A stretch of DNA of 5,839 nucleotides from Oscillospiraceae bacterium (GTDB lineage: Bacteria; Bacillota; Clostridia; Oscillospirales; Acutalibacteraceae). Below are positions 1 to 5,839 of the stretch, one piece after another. Positions within the stretch are counted from its first letter, which is position 1; every line of letters starts with the position of its first letter. Both the position numbers and the translations under genes were made by a program. The notes under the pieces were generated by a model. The model did not search any database, had not been told where the DNA came from, and saw only the letters and a list, made by a program, of their open reading frames with translations. The DNA is taken from contig DOUO01000163.1 of the NCBI GenBank assembly GCA_003520555.1, positions 1 to 5,839 on the forward strand, written 5' to 3'.

Positions 1-37
1 ACAGACGATTATATCTTTAATCCTGTCTATTTGTAAT

Positions 38-104
38 AAAAAAAACAAAGCAAAATAAACAAGGGCTTGGCTCTTACTCATGGATTGAGTTTTGAACCAA
101 GCCC
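38..104 (-). terminator. Rho-independent terminator of the typA-exonuclease unit
   Basis: A perfect 8-bp stem, GGGCTTGG (63-70) with CCAAGCCC (97-104), encloses a 26-nt loop. The loop contains a second small inverted repeat, ACTCA (76-80) with TGAGT (86-90). Read on the minus strand, the stem is followed by a T-rich tract, starting TTGTTTATTTT (62-52) and ending in eight Ts (45-38). It begins 12 nt after the exonuclease stop codon, the expected place for an intrinsic terminator. The plus-strand side is also fairly T-rich, so some bidirectional activity is possible. The large loop makes it less canonical than a short GC hairpin. Confidence 0.75.
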
Positions 105-116
105 GTATTATTGTTA

Positions 117-992
117 TTATTCCGCCGGCGTTTCGGCGGTATTTTCTTTTTTGGAATTATTAATAATTCTCTTATTTATTTTTACAGCGTCGTATTTGCG
201 TTTGAACGATATCCTTCCCGTAAATTTATTGCCGCAGCCCTTGCACAGAAAATCAGACGTGAAGTTTTTGTTATGCAATCGCCAGCGTTTTGTTCTGCGC
301 GCTATTCTTCCGCATTTATCACAGCGGAATTTAAGCTGAGAACGGTCAACCTCGGGGTCTTTTAAATCGGTGATAAAGTAGTTTTTAAACAGAAGTCTGT
401 CGTAAAACTCCTTGCAGCCCGCGTCGAGGATAAAAGGATTTATGTCAACCTCGGAAGTAAACTTTTTTATACATTTCAGGCTTAGCTCAGCGTCGGATTC
501 GGCACGATGCTGTTCTTCATCGCTGAACTCTACACCGAGCATTTCCGCGCATACTCCCAAGCCGATTTGACAGCCCTCGTCGTACTTATTCATTGCTTTT
601 TCGCAATATTCCTGTATGTCGCAGTAGCGTTTGAGGAAAGGAATGTGACCGTCGTCAAGGTAATAGCGGTAATTATCTATAAGCGCGTGGATATCCGATG
701 TACCCCATGTCATCAAAACGCTGTCGCCGAGAAATTCGGTGAACATGTCTGCCGCTTTTAAAAAGTCAATTCCGCCCTCGGCAAGCTCCTCGTTGGTGAT
801 TTTTGTAAGCTGCTTTACCCTGCCCGAAAGCTTTTTACCGATTTTTTGGCTTATTAACGCCGAAAACGTATCTGTTTTATTAAACTCATCATCTGTTTTT
901 ACCGCGCCGAATTCGATTATTTCATTGACAAACCGCTGCGCGGATTTACTGTATGAGCCGTTCCACTCCAAATCAAGAATTACATAACTCAT
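117..992 (-). CDS. DEDDh-family 3'-5' exonuclease with C-terminal zinc ribbon (KapD/ERI-1-like)
   Basis: This 291-aa protein is a predicted cytoplasmic 3'-5' exonuclease of the RNase T/DnaQ fold. The catalytic motifs are visible: ExoI DLEW (D7, E9) followed by NEIIEFGAV (24-31), ExoII around TSDIHALIDN (D100), and ExoIII with H162 and D167 (H-x4-D), giving the DEDDh set of two-metal catalytic residues. The exonuclease domain ends near residue 180. After a linker, residues 224-253 hold CxxC (C224, C227) and CxxC (C250, C253) separated by a very basic stretch (RRTKRWR), a likely zinc ribbon that could bind nucleic acid. The tail is Lys/Asn-rich. B. subtilis KapD is a related exonuclease of about 205 aa, from memory, so the extra 80-100 residues here are an extension. 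The ATG overlaps the typA TGA (ATGA) and no strong Shine-Dalgarno precedes it, pointing to translational coupling. Whether the substrate is RNA or DNA cannot be told from the sequence. Confidence 0.85.
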   Translation of the reverse strand: MSYVILDLEWNGSYSKSAQRFVNEIIEFGAVKTDDEFNKTDTFSALISQKIGKKLSGRVKQLTKITNEELAEGGIDFLKAADMFTEFLGDSVLMTWGTSDIHALIDNYRYYLDDGHIPFLKRYCDIQEYCEKAMNKYDEGCQIGLGVCAEMLGVEFSDEEQHRAESDAELSLKCIKKFTSEVDINPFILDAGCKEFYDRLLFKNYFITDLKDPEVDRSQLKFRCDKCGRIARRTKRWRLHNKNFTSDFLCKGCGNKFTGRISFKRKYDAVKINKRIINNSKKENTAETPAE

Positions 993-2809
993 TTTTTGCG
1001 GAACGCCTGCTTCATTCTTTGTTCTTTTGAAAGAATACGCTTTCTCATGCGGATATTTTTGGGAGTTACCTCAACAAGCTCGTCGTCCGCAATGAATTCA
1101 AGGCACTGTTCAAGCGACATAATTGTGGGCGGAGTAAGCTTTAAAGCGTCGTCCGAGCCCGAAGCGCGTGTGTTTGTGATGTGCTTCTTTTTGCATACGT
1201 TAACGGTAATATCCTCCGCCTTGGGGCTTGCGCCTACAATCATTCCCTCATAAACAGGAACGCCCGCGCCGATAAACAGCCTTCCTCTTTCCTGCGCCGC
1301 GTACAAACCGTAGGTTACGGTGTCGCCTGTTTCAAACGCGATAAGCGAACCCTGATGACGGGTTACGATTTCGCCCTTCCAGGGCTCGTAGCCGTCAAAA
1401 ACATGGTTCATAATTCCGTTGCCGTTTGTGTCTGTCAAAAATTCGGGACGATAACCCATAAGTCCTCTTGCGGGGATTCGGAACTCAATGTGGGTTACTC
1501 CGCCGTCGCGCGTACCCATGTTGATAAGCTCCGCCTTGCGCGAACCGAGCTTTTCCATTACCGCGCCAACATAAGCGTCGGGTACTTCGATAATAAGGTA
1601 TTCCATAGGCTCGTGAACCTTGCCGTCGATTACCTTGGTAATAACCTCGGGACGCGAAACCTGAAACTCAAAATTTTGGCGGCGCATTGTTTCAATGAGT
1701 ATTGAAAGGTGAAGCTCGCCTCTGCCCGACACCTTAAACGTGTCGGCGCTGTCGGTTTCCTCAACGCGGAGCGCGATGTTTGTTTCGGTTTCCTTAAAAA
1801 GCCTGTCGCGGATATTGCGCGAGGTAACATACTTGCCTTCACGTCCGGCAAAGGGTGAATTGTTAACAATAAAGTTCATTGTCACTGTGGGCTCGTCAAT
1901 CTTTACAAAAGGAAGCGGCTCTACGCAATCGTTTGAGCACAGGGTTTCGCCTATGTTGATTTCCTGAATTCCGCTTATGCACACTATATCGCCGAGCTTT
2001 GCTTCGTCACATTCGGTACGCTTTAAGCCCTCAAACTGATACAGCTTGCCGATGCGCACGTTTTTGGTTGTTCCGTCGGTGCGGCAAAGCGTAACAGCCT
2101 GTCCGTTTTTAACGGTGCCGCGCTCAACTCTGCCTACTCCGATTCTGCCTACAAAATTGTCCGCGTCGATATTTGATATAAGAATTTGAAGTCCGCCGTC
2201 AAGGTCGCCCTTCGGAGCGGGGATTTCATTTACAATAGCCTCAAACAGCGGCTGCATGTCTCCGCCGGTATGATGATAATCGGTTGAGGCGTAACCGTCG
2301 CGCGCGGAAGCGTAGATTACGGGGAATTCAAGCTGATCCTCGTCAGCGCCAAGCTCAATAAAGAGGTCAAGAACCTCGTCAACGACTTCTTCCGGTCTTG
2401 CGCCGGGACGGTCGATTTTGTTAAGAACAACCAGCGGCTTTTTGCCTAAGCCAAGCGCCTTTTTAAGCACGAACCGAGTTTGCGGCATGCAGCCCTCAAA
2501 GGCGTCAACCAAAAGCACAACGCCGTCAACCATTTGAAGGATACGCTCAACCTCGCCGCCGAAATCGGCGTGTCCGGGGGTATCTACTATGTTAATTTTT
2601 ATATCATTATACATTACTGCGGTGGGCTTTGAAAGGATTGTAATTCCTCTTTCACGTTCCAAATCGTTTGAGTCCATAACCCTGTCCTCAACATTTTCGT
2701 TTGCCCTGAAAACACCGCTCTGCTTTAAAAGCTGGTCAACAAGCGTGGTTTTGCCGTGGTCAACGTGAGCTATAATCGCGATGTTTCTTAAATCTTCTCT
2801 AACTGACAT
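989..2809 (-). CDS. typA: Translational GTPase TypA/BipA
   Basis: This 606-aa ribosome-binding GTPase belongs to the EF-G/LepA superfamily and is of normal family length. In other bacteria TypA/BipA acts in 50S subunit assembly and stress or low-temperature growth. The G motifs are intact: G1 AHVDHGKTT (14-22), switch I ERERGITI (51-58, with T57), G3 DTPGH (76-80, with catalytic H80), G4 NKID (130-133) and G5 SA (168-169). EF-G-like domains II, III and V follow, then the TypA-specific C-terminal domain, including the [16 protein letters not shown] stretch. The start is supported by GGAGAG (minus strand, 2820-2815) 5 nt before the ATG and by the classic N-terminus leading directly into G1. It is the first gene of a two-gene unit with the exonuclease and is divergent from acn. 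Ile codons by hand count are 19 ATT, 21 ATC and 8 ATA. Confidence 0.98.
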   Translation of the reverse strand: MSVREDLRNIAIIAHVDHGKTTLVDQLLKQSGVFRANENVEDRVMDSNDLERERGITILSKPTAVMYNDIKINIVDTPGHADFGGEVERILQMVDGVVLLVDAFEGCMPQTRFVLKKALGLGKKPLVVLNKIDRPGARPEEVVDEVLDLFIELGADEDQLEFPVIYASARDGYASTDYHHTGGDMQPLFEAIVNEIPAPKGDLDGGLQILISNIDADNFVGRIGVGRVERGTVKNGQAVTLCRTDGTTKNVRIGKLYQFEGLKRTECDEAKLGDIVCISGIQEINIGETLCSNDCVEPLPFVKIDEPTVTMNFIVNNSPFAGREGKYVTSRNIRDRLFKETETNIALRVEETDSADTFKVSGRGELHLSILIETMRRQNFEFQVSRPEVITKVIDGKVHEPMEYLIIEVPDAYVGAVMEKLGSRKAELINMGTRDGGVTHIEFRIPARGLMGYRPEFLTDTNGNGIMNHVFDGYEPWKGEIVTRHQGSLIAFETGDTVTYGLYAAQERGRLFIGAGVPVYEGMIVGASPKAEDITVNVCKKKHITNTRASGSDDALKLTPPTIMSLEQCLEFIADDELVEVTPKNIRMRKRILSKEQRMKQAFRKK

Positions 2810-2814
2810 ACTAT

Positions 2815-2820
2815 CTCTCC
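2815..2820 (-). promoter_or_regulatory. Ribosome binding site of typA
   Basis: On the minus strand GGAGAG precedes the typA ATG by 5 nt. It fixes the start codon at 2809. Confidence 0.8.
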
Positions 2821-2869
2821 GATTTCAAATTACAATTGCTTAAATTTCTTTTAACCAAATAATTATATC

Positions 2870-2898
2870 ACTATACGAGCCTAAATGCAATTTGTAAA
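2870..2898 (-). promoter_or_regulatory. Sigma-A type promoter of typA-exonuclease
   Basis: Read on the minus strand, a -35 box TTTACA (2898-2893) is followed by a 17-bp spacer and a -10 box TATAGT (2875-2870). Each hexamer differs from consensus at one base. The predicted start lies near 2863, giving a leader of about 54 nt. No terminator-like hairpin is evident in the leader. This is a motif-only prediction. Confidence 0.65.
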
Positions 2899-2996
2899 AT
2901 ACATTACTTTGCAAAGCGTTTAACCGATTATTTTGCAACTTTTTCCCAATTATAACGAAAAAATCAATATTTAGTGGTTTAAAATGCTTTTTTTAC

Positions 2997-3025
2997 TTTA
3001 CAACTACTAATGATTGTTATATAAT
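2997..3025 (+). promoter_or_regulatory. Sigma-A type promoter of acn-icd
   Basis: A -35 box TTTACA (2997-3002), a 17-bp spacer and a consensus -10 TATAAT (3020-3025) form a near-perfect housekeeping promoter. The predicted start is near 3032 and the leader is about 54 nt. A second TATAAT occurs at 3045-3050, but its best upstream partner, TTAACA at 3025-3030, is only 14 bp away, so the upstream pair is preferred. This is a motif-only prediction. Confidence 0.7.
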
Positions 3026-3037
3026 TAACACAGTTAT
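3021..3037 (+). promoter_or_regulatory. Candidate CcpC-like operator (ATAA-N9-TTAT)
   Basis: ATAA (3021-3024), nine bases, then TTAT (3034-3037) matches the dyad described for CcpC, the citrate-responsive LysR-type repressor of the Bacillus aconitase gene citB. Here it overlaps the acn -10 box and start site, which would suit repression. The match is only eight defined bases in an A+T-rich stretch, so chance is a real alternative, and it is unknown whether this organism has a CcpC homologue. Confidence 0.3.
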
Positions 3038-3038
3038 T

Positions 3039-3054
3039 CTCTATTATAATAGAG
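3039..3054. repeat. Perfect 16-bp palindrome in the acn leader
   Basis: CTCTATTATAATAGAG is identical to its own reverse complement. It lies about 7 to 22 bases downstream of the predicted acn start site. As DNA it could be an operator for a dimeric repressor; as RNA it would form a 6-bp stem with a UAUA loop near the 5' end of the message. The palindrome is seen directly; any function is inference. Confidence 0.5.
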
Positions 3055-3072
3055 GTAGACTATCATATTATC

Positions 3073-3077
3073 GGAGG
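3073..3077 (+). promoter_or_regulatory. Ribosome binding site of acn
   Basis: A strong GGAGG sits 8 nt before the ATG at 3086 and fixes that start. It suggests efficient translation. Confidence 0.85.
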
Positions 3078-3085
3078 TAAATATT

Positions 3086-5017
3086 ATGGGCTGCACAATT
3101 GCACAGAAAATTATTAAAGAGCATCTTGTGAGCGGCGAAATGAAGGTCGGTAATGACATCGGTCTGAAAATTGACCAAACTCTTACCCAGGACGCAACAG
3201 GAACCATGGCTTATATTGAATTTGAAGCTATGGGTATTCCAAGGGTAAAAACAGAAAAAAGCGTTGCTTACATCGACCACAACACTTTACAAACAGGATT
3301 TGAAAACGCCGACGACCACAGGTTTATTCAGTCGGTTTGCAAAAAACACGGTATTTATTTTTCAAGACCCGGCAACGGCATTTGCCATCAGGTTCACCTT
3401 GAACGTTTCGGCAAGCCCGGCAAAACCTTAATTGGTTCCGACAGCCACACCCCCACAGGCGGCGGCATCGGCATGTTGGCAATCGGCGCAGGCGGTCTTG
3501 ATGTTGCTGTTGCCATGGGCGGCGGCGCGTATTATATTACAATGCCCAAAATGGTAAGAGTTAACCTTACGGGAAAACTGAACCCGTGGGTTTCGGCTAA
3601 GGATATTATTCTTGCGGTGCTTAAGGTGATGAGCGTTAAGGGCGGCGTAGGCAAAATTGTTGAGTACGGCGGCGAAGGAGTTAAGACCCTTACCGTGCCG
3701 GAAAGAGCTACAATTACAAATATGGGAGCTGAGCTCGGCGCTACTACTTCCGTATTTCCCTCGGACGAAATTACAAAAGAATTCCTTAAGGCTCAGGGTC
3801 GTGAGGAAGATTACAGAGAACTGAGCGCCGACGCCGACGCTGTATATGACGAGGTTATTGAGATTAACCTTTCAGAGCTTGAACCGCTTGCGGCGTGTCC
3901 TCATTCTCCCGACAATATCAAAACCATTAAGGAGCTTGAAGGCAAAACCGTTGACCAGGTTTGCATCGGTTCATGTACAAACTCAAGCTACCTTGACCTT
4001 ATGAGAGTAGCTTACATCCTGAAGGGCAAAAAGGTTGCCGACAACGTAAGCCTTGCAATTGCTCCGGGCTCAAAGCAGGTGTTTAACATGCTCGCCTTAA
4101 ACGGCGCTTTAGGCGACATGATTGCGGCAGGCGCGAGAATTCTTGAAAGCGCTTGCGGTCCGTGCATCGGCATGGGACAATCCCCAAACAGCAACGGTGT
4201 TTCTTTGAGAACATTTAACCGCAACTTTGAAGGCAGAAGCGGAACCGCCGACGGACAGATTTATCTGGTATCTCCCGAAACCGCTGCCGTTTCGGCGCTT
4301 AACGGCGTATTTACCGACCCGCGCTGCCTTGGCGAAGCCGCCGATATTGAGCTTCCCGAAAAATTCCTCATTAACGACAACATGGTTATCGCTCCCGCGC
4401 CCGTTGAGGAAATGGACAGCGTTGAAATTTTGAGAGGTCCGAACATTAAGGAATATCCCAAAACAAGTCCCCTTACCGATTCCATTGAGGCTTCATGCTC
4501 GCTTAAGGTCGGCGACAACATTACAACCGACCACATTATGCCTGCAGGAGCTAAAATACTTCCGCTTCGTTCAAATATTCCTAAAATTTCCGAACACTGC
4601 TTCACCGTATGCGACAAGGAATTCCCTGCAAGAGCAAAGTCCCTGGGCAAGAGCGTTATTGTAGGCGGCGAAAACTACGGTCAGGGTTCATCGCGTGAAC
4701 ACGCCGCGCTTGCTCCCCTTTACCTCGGAGTTAAAGCCGTGCTTGTAAAGAGCTTTGCGAGAATTCATAAGAGCAACCTTATTAACGCGGGTATCCTCCC
4801 CCTTACATTTAAGGACGCCGCTGATTACGATAAAATCAAGCTCGGCGATATGCTTGAATTGCCGCAGGTTAAGGAAGAAATTGCCGGCGCCGAGGATATT
4901 ACCGTAGTTAACAAAACTACAGGCGAAGTAATTAAGGCTGAATGTGAGCTTTCAGACAGAACCAGAGCTATTATTATTGCAGGCGGTCTGCTTGACTACA
5001 CAAAGGAGAACAGCTGA
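3086..5017 (+). CDS. acn: Aconitate hydratase (compact, Aquifex-type aconitase)
   Basis: This 643-aa cytoplasmic [4Fe-4S] enzyme should interconvert citrate and isocitrate through cis-aconitate. The three cluster cysteines are C297 (GSCTNS), C357 and C360 (ACGPCIG). Other aconitase signatures are DHN at 64-66, SDSHT with D119-S120-H121, and the swivel-domain motif [10 protein letters not shown] with the catalytic serine at S536. Cluster-binding domains 1-3 fill about residues 1-450 and the swivel domain about 475-643. The length is far below AcnA (about 890 aa) and fits the shorter single-chain group related to 3-isopropylmalate dehydratase, which is fused here as large plus small subunit. 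The SDSHT, DHN and TTDH contexts favour aconitase over isopropylmalate dehydratase, as does the icd neighbour. The stop overlaps the icd start by one base (TGATG). Ile codons are 41 ATT, 11 ATC and 1 ATA. Confidence 0.95.
   Translation: MGCTIAQKIIKEHLVSGEMKVGNDIGLKIDQTLTQDATGTMAYIEFEAMGIPRVKTEKSVAYIDHNTLQTGFENADDHRFIQSVCKKHGIYFSRPGNGICHQVHLERFGKPGKTLIGSDSHTPTGGGIGMLAIGAGGLDVAVAMGGGAYYITMPKMVRVNLTGKLNPWVSAKDIILAVLKVMSVKGGVGKIVEYGGEGVKTLTVPERATITNMGAELGATTSVFPSDEITKEFLKAQGREEDYRELSADADAVYDEVIEINLSELEPLAACPHSPDNIKTIKELEGKTVDQVCIGSCTNSSYLDLMRVAYILKGKKVADNVSLAIAPGSKQVFNMLALNGALGDMIAAGARILESACGPCIGMGQSPNSNGVSLRTFNRNFEGRSGTADGQIYLVSPETAAVSALNGVFTDPRCLGEAADIELPEKFLINDNMVIAPAPVEEMDSVEILRGPNIKEYPKTSPLTDSIEASCSLKVGDNITTDHIMPAGAKILPLRSNIPKISEHCFTVCDKEFPARAKSLGKSVIVGGENYGQGSSREHAALAPLYLGVKAVLVKSFARIHKSNLINAGILPLTFKDAADYDKIKLGDMLELPQVKEEIAGAEDITVVNKTTGEVIKAECELSDRTRAIIIAGGLLDYTKENS
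5002..5008 (+). promoter_or_regulatory. Ribosome binding site of icd, inside the end of acn
   Basis: AAAGGAG lies in the last codons of acn, 8 nt before the ATG at 5017. It supports that ATG as the icd start and shows icd can recruit ribosomes itself as well as by coupling. Confidence 0.8.
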
Positions 5018-5839
5018 TGGACAAGATTAAAATGACCACGCCGCTCGTTGAGATGGACGGCGACGAGATGACAAGGATACTGTGGCAGATGATAAAGGAT
5101 GAACTTTTGCTGCCGTTTATAGATCTTAAGACGGAATACTATGACCTTGGCTTAAAACACAGGAATGAGACGGATGATCAGGTCACGAAGGATTCCGCAA
5201 AAGCAACGGCCAAGTACGGTGTTGCCGTCAAATGTGCAACGATCACACCGAATGCCGCAAGGATGAGTGAATATGATCTTAAGGAGATGTGGAAGAGTCC
5301 TAACGGAACGATAAGGGCAATGCTTAACGGAACCGTTTTCCGTGCGCCGATAATAGTAAAGGGCATCGAACCGTATGTGAAGAACTGGAAGAAACCCATC
5401 ACGATAGCAAGGCATGCATACGGGGATATCTATCTGAATTCCGAAATGCATATAGAAGGTGCCGGTAAGGCAGAACTCGTATTTACCGCTGCCGACGGAA
5501 CAAAGACGACACAGCTCATACATGAATTCGATGAAAAGGGCGGAGTCGTTCAGGGTGTTCATAACTGTACGGAATCAATAGAGGCATTTGCAAGATGCTG
5601 CTTTAATTACGCACTTGATAAGAAGCAGGATCTGTGGTTTGGTGCTAAGGATACCATTTCAAAGAAATATGACCATACATTTAAAGATGTATTCCAGGAG
5701 ATTTACGATAAAGAGTATGCCCACCTCTTTAAGCAGGCCGGCATCGAATACTTCTACACCCTTATAGATGACGCCGTAGCCCGTGTTATTAAGTCAAAAG
5801 GCGGATATATCTGGGCTTGCAAGAATTATGACGGTGATG
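5017..5839 (+). CDS. icd: Isocitrate dehydrogenase (NADP-type, homodimeric), 3' end cut by window
   Basis: The frame stays open for 274 codons to the window edge; full-length relatives are about 400 aa. The enzyme oxidatively decarboxylates isocitrate to 2-oxoglutarate. It resembles the subfamily that includes eukaryotic IDH1/IDH2 rather than E. coli Icd. Isocitrate-binding residues align with human IDH1: T77 (CATITPN), S94 (WKSPNGTIR), R100, R109, R132 (ARHAYGD) and Y139. K211 and D251 correspond to human K212 and D252. The window ends in KNYDGD, whose last Asp (D274) matches the metal ligand D275. The coenzyme-specifying segment lies beyond the edge, so NADP use is inferred from the subfamily. 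The gene starts one base inside the acn stop codon. Codon use differs sharply from acn: Ile 11 ATA, 6 ATC, 4 ATT; Arg AGG 5 of 8; Thr ACG 10 of 20. It may be of separate origin. Confidence 0.95.
   Translation, partial: MDKIKMTTPLVEMDGDEMTRILWQMIKDELLLPFIDLKTEYYDLGLKHRNETDDQVTKDSAKATAKYGVAVKCATITPNAARMSEYDLKEMWKSPNGTIRAMLNGTVFRAPIIVKGIEPYVKNWKKPITIARHAYGDIYLNSEMHIEGAGKAELVFTAADGTKTTQLIHEFDEKGGVVQGVHNCTESIEAFARCCFNYALDKKQDLWFGAKDTISKKYDHTFKDVFQEIYDKEYAHLFKQAGIEYFYTLIDDAVARVIKSKGGYIWACKNYDGD

Noticed and set aside
1..37. Possible upstream gene end or RNA at the left edge
   Set aside because: It is short and A+T-rich, with no coding frame, stem or motif that I can support.
1181..1705. Plus-strand open frame of 174 codons opposite typA
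   Set aside because: The minus strand encodes conserved TypA throughout. No promoter or ribosome binding site supports the plus-strand frame.
2830..2897. Inverted similarity TTACAATTGC (2830-2839) and GCAATTTGTAA (2887-2897)
   Set aside because: The arms differ by a one-base bulge and are 47 bp apart in A+T-rich DNA. One arm is simply part of the typA -35 region, so it is not convincing as a riboswitch or operator.
2908..2925. Possible CcpA cre site around AAAGCGTTT
   Set aside because: The central AARCG-like core is present, but the flanking TG and CA positions of the cre consensus do not match.
3015..3030. TGTTA-N6-TAACA as a GlnR/TnrA site
   Set aside because: The consensus as I know it is TGTNA-N7-TNACA. 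Both half-sites fit, but the spacer is one base short, which would disturb helical phasing. It is noted as an inverted repeat only.
4261..4650. Minus-strand open frame of 129 codons opposite acn
   Set aside because: It lies entirely inside a well-supported aconitase gene, has no ribosome binding site I can see, and its translation resembles no family. It is a shadow frame.
5152..5562. Minus-strand open frames (136 and 74 codons) opposite icd
   Set aside because: They are antisense to conserved IDH sequence and have Cys/Tyr/Phe-rich, low-complexity-like translations. They are shadows caused by the codon choice of icd.

Overview
The window looks like a piece of a Clostridia chromosome, most plausibly a gut-type Ruminococcaceae/Oscillospiraceae relative. 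That is an inference from the protein sequences, the strong AGGAGG-type ribosome binding sites, the sigma-A style promoters, and the A+T-rich spacer between moderately GC-balanced genes. It holds four protein genes in two divergent transcription units. All four belong to recognisable families, and I see no phage, IS element, CRISPR array, tRNA or rRNA.

Left unit (minus strand, 2809 down to 117): typA/bipA encodes a ribosome-associated translational GTPase. It is followed by a DEDDh-family 3'-5' exonuclease that carries an extra C-terminal four-cysteine zinc ribbon. The two genes overlap as ATGA, so they are probably translationally coupled. The unit ends in a stem-loop plus T-rich tail (104 down to 38) that reads as an intrinsic terminator. 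Bases 1-37 hold nothing I can assign.

Spacer (2810-3085): this A+T-rich divergent control region contains one good promoter for each direction. Both have a TTTACA -35 box and a 17-bp spacer; the -10 is TATAGT for typA and TATAAT for acn. Around the acn start site lie an ATAA-N9-TTAT element, which matches the published CcpC box of Bacillus aconitase genes, and a perfect 16-bp palindrome. Both are candidate regulatory sites.

Right unit (plus strand, 3086 to the right edge): a single-chain aconitase of the compact Aquifex type is followed, with a 1-base TGATG overlap, by an NADP-type isocitrate dehydrogenase cut off by the window after 274 codons. Together they convert citrate to 2-oxoglutarate, the oxidative half-branch many anaerobes use to make glutamate. 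Citrate synthase is not in view.

The most unusual observation is an abrupt change in codon choice exactly at the acn/icd junction. ATA supplies 11 of 21 Ile codons in icd but 1 of 53 in acn, with parallel shifts for Arg AGG and Thr ACG. This suggests that icd was acquired separately, or that the contig is chimeric there. I did not find a convincing new multi-gene system; the window is mostly housekeeping.
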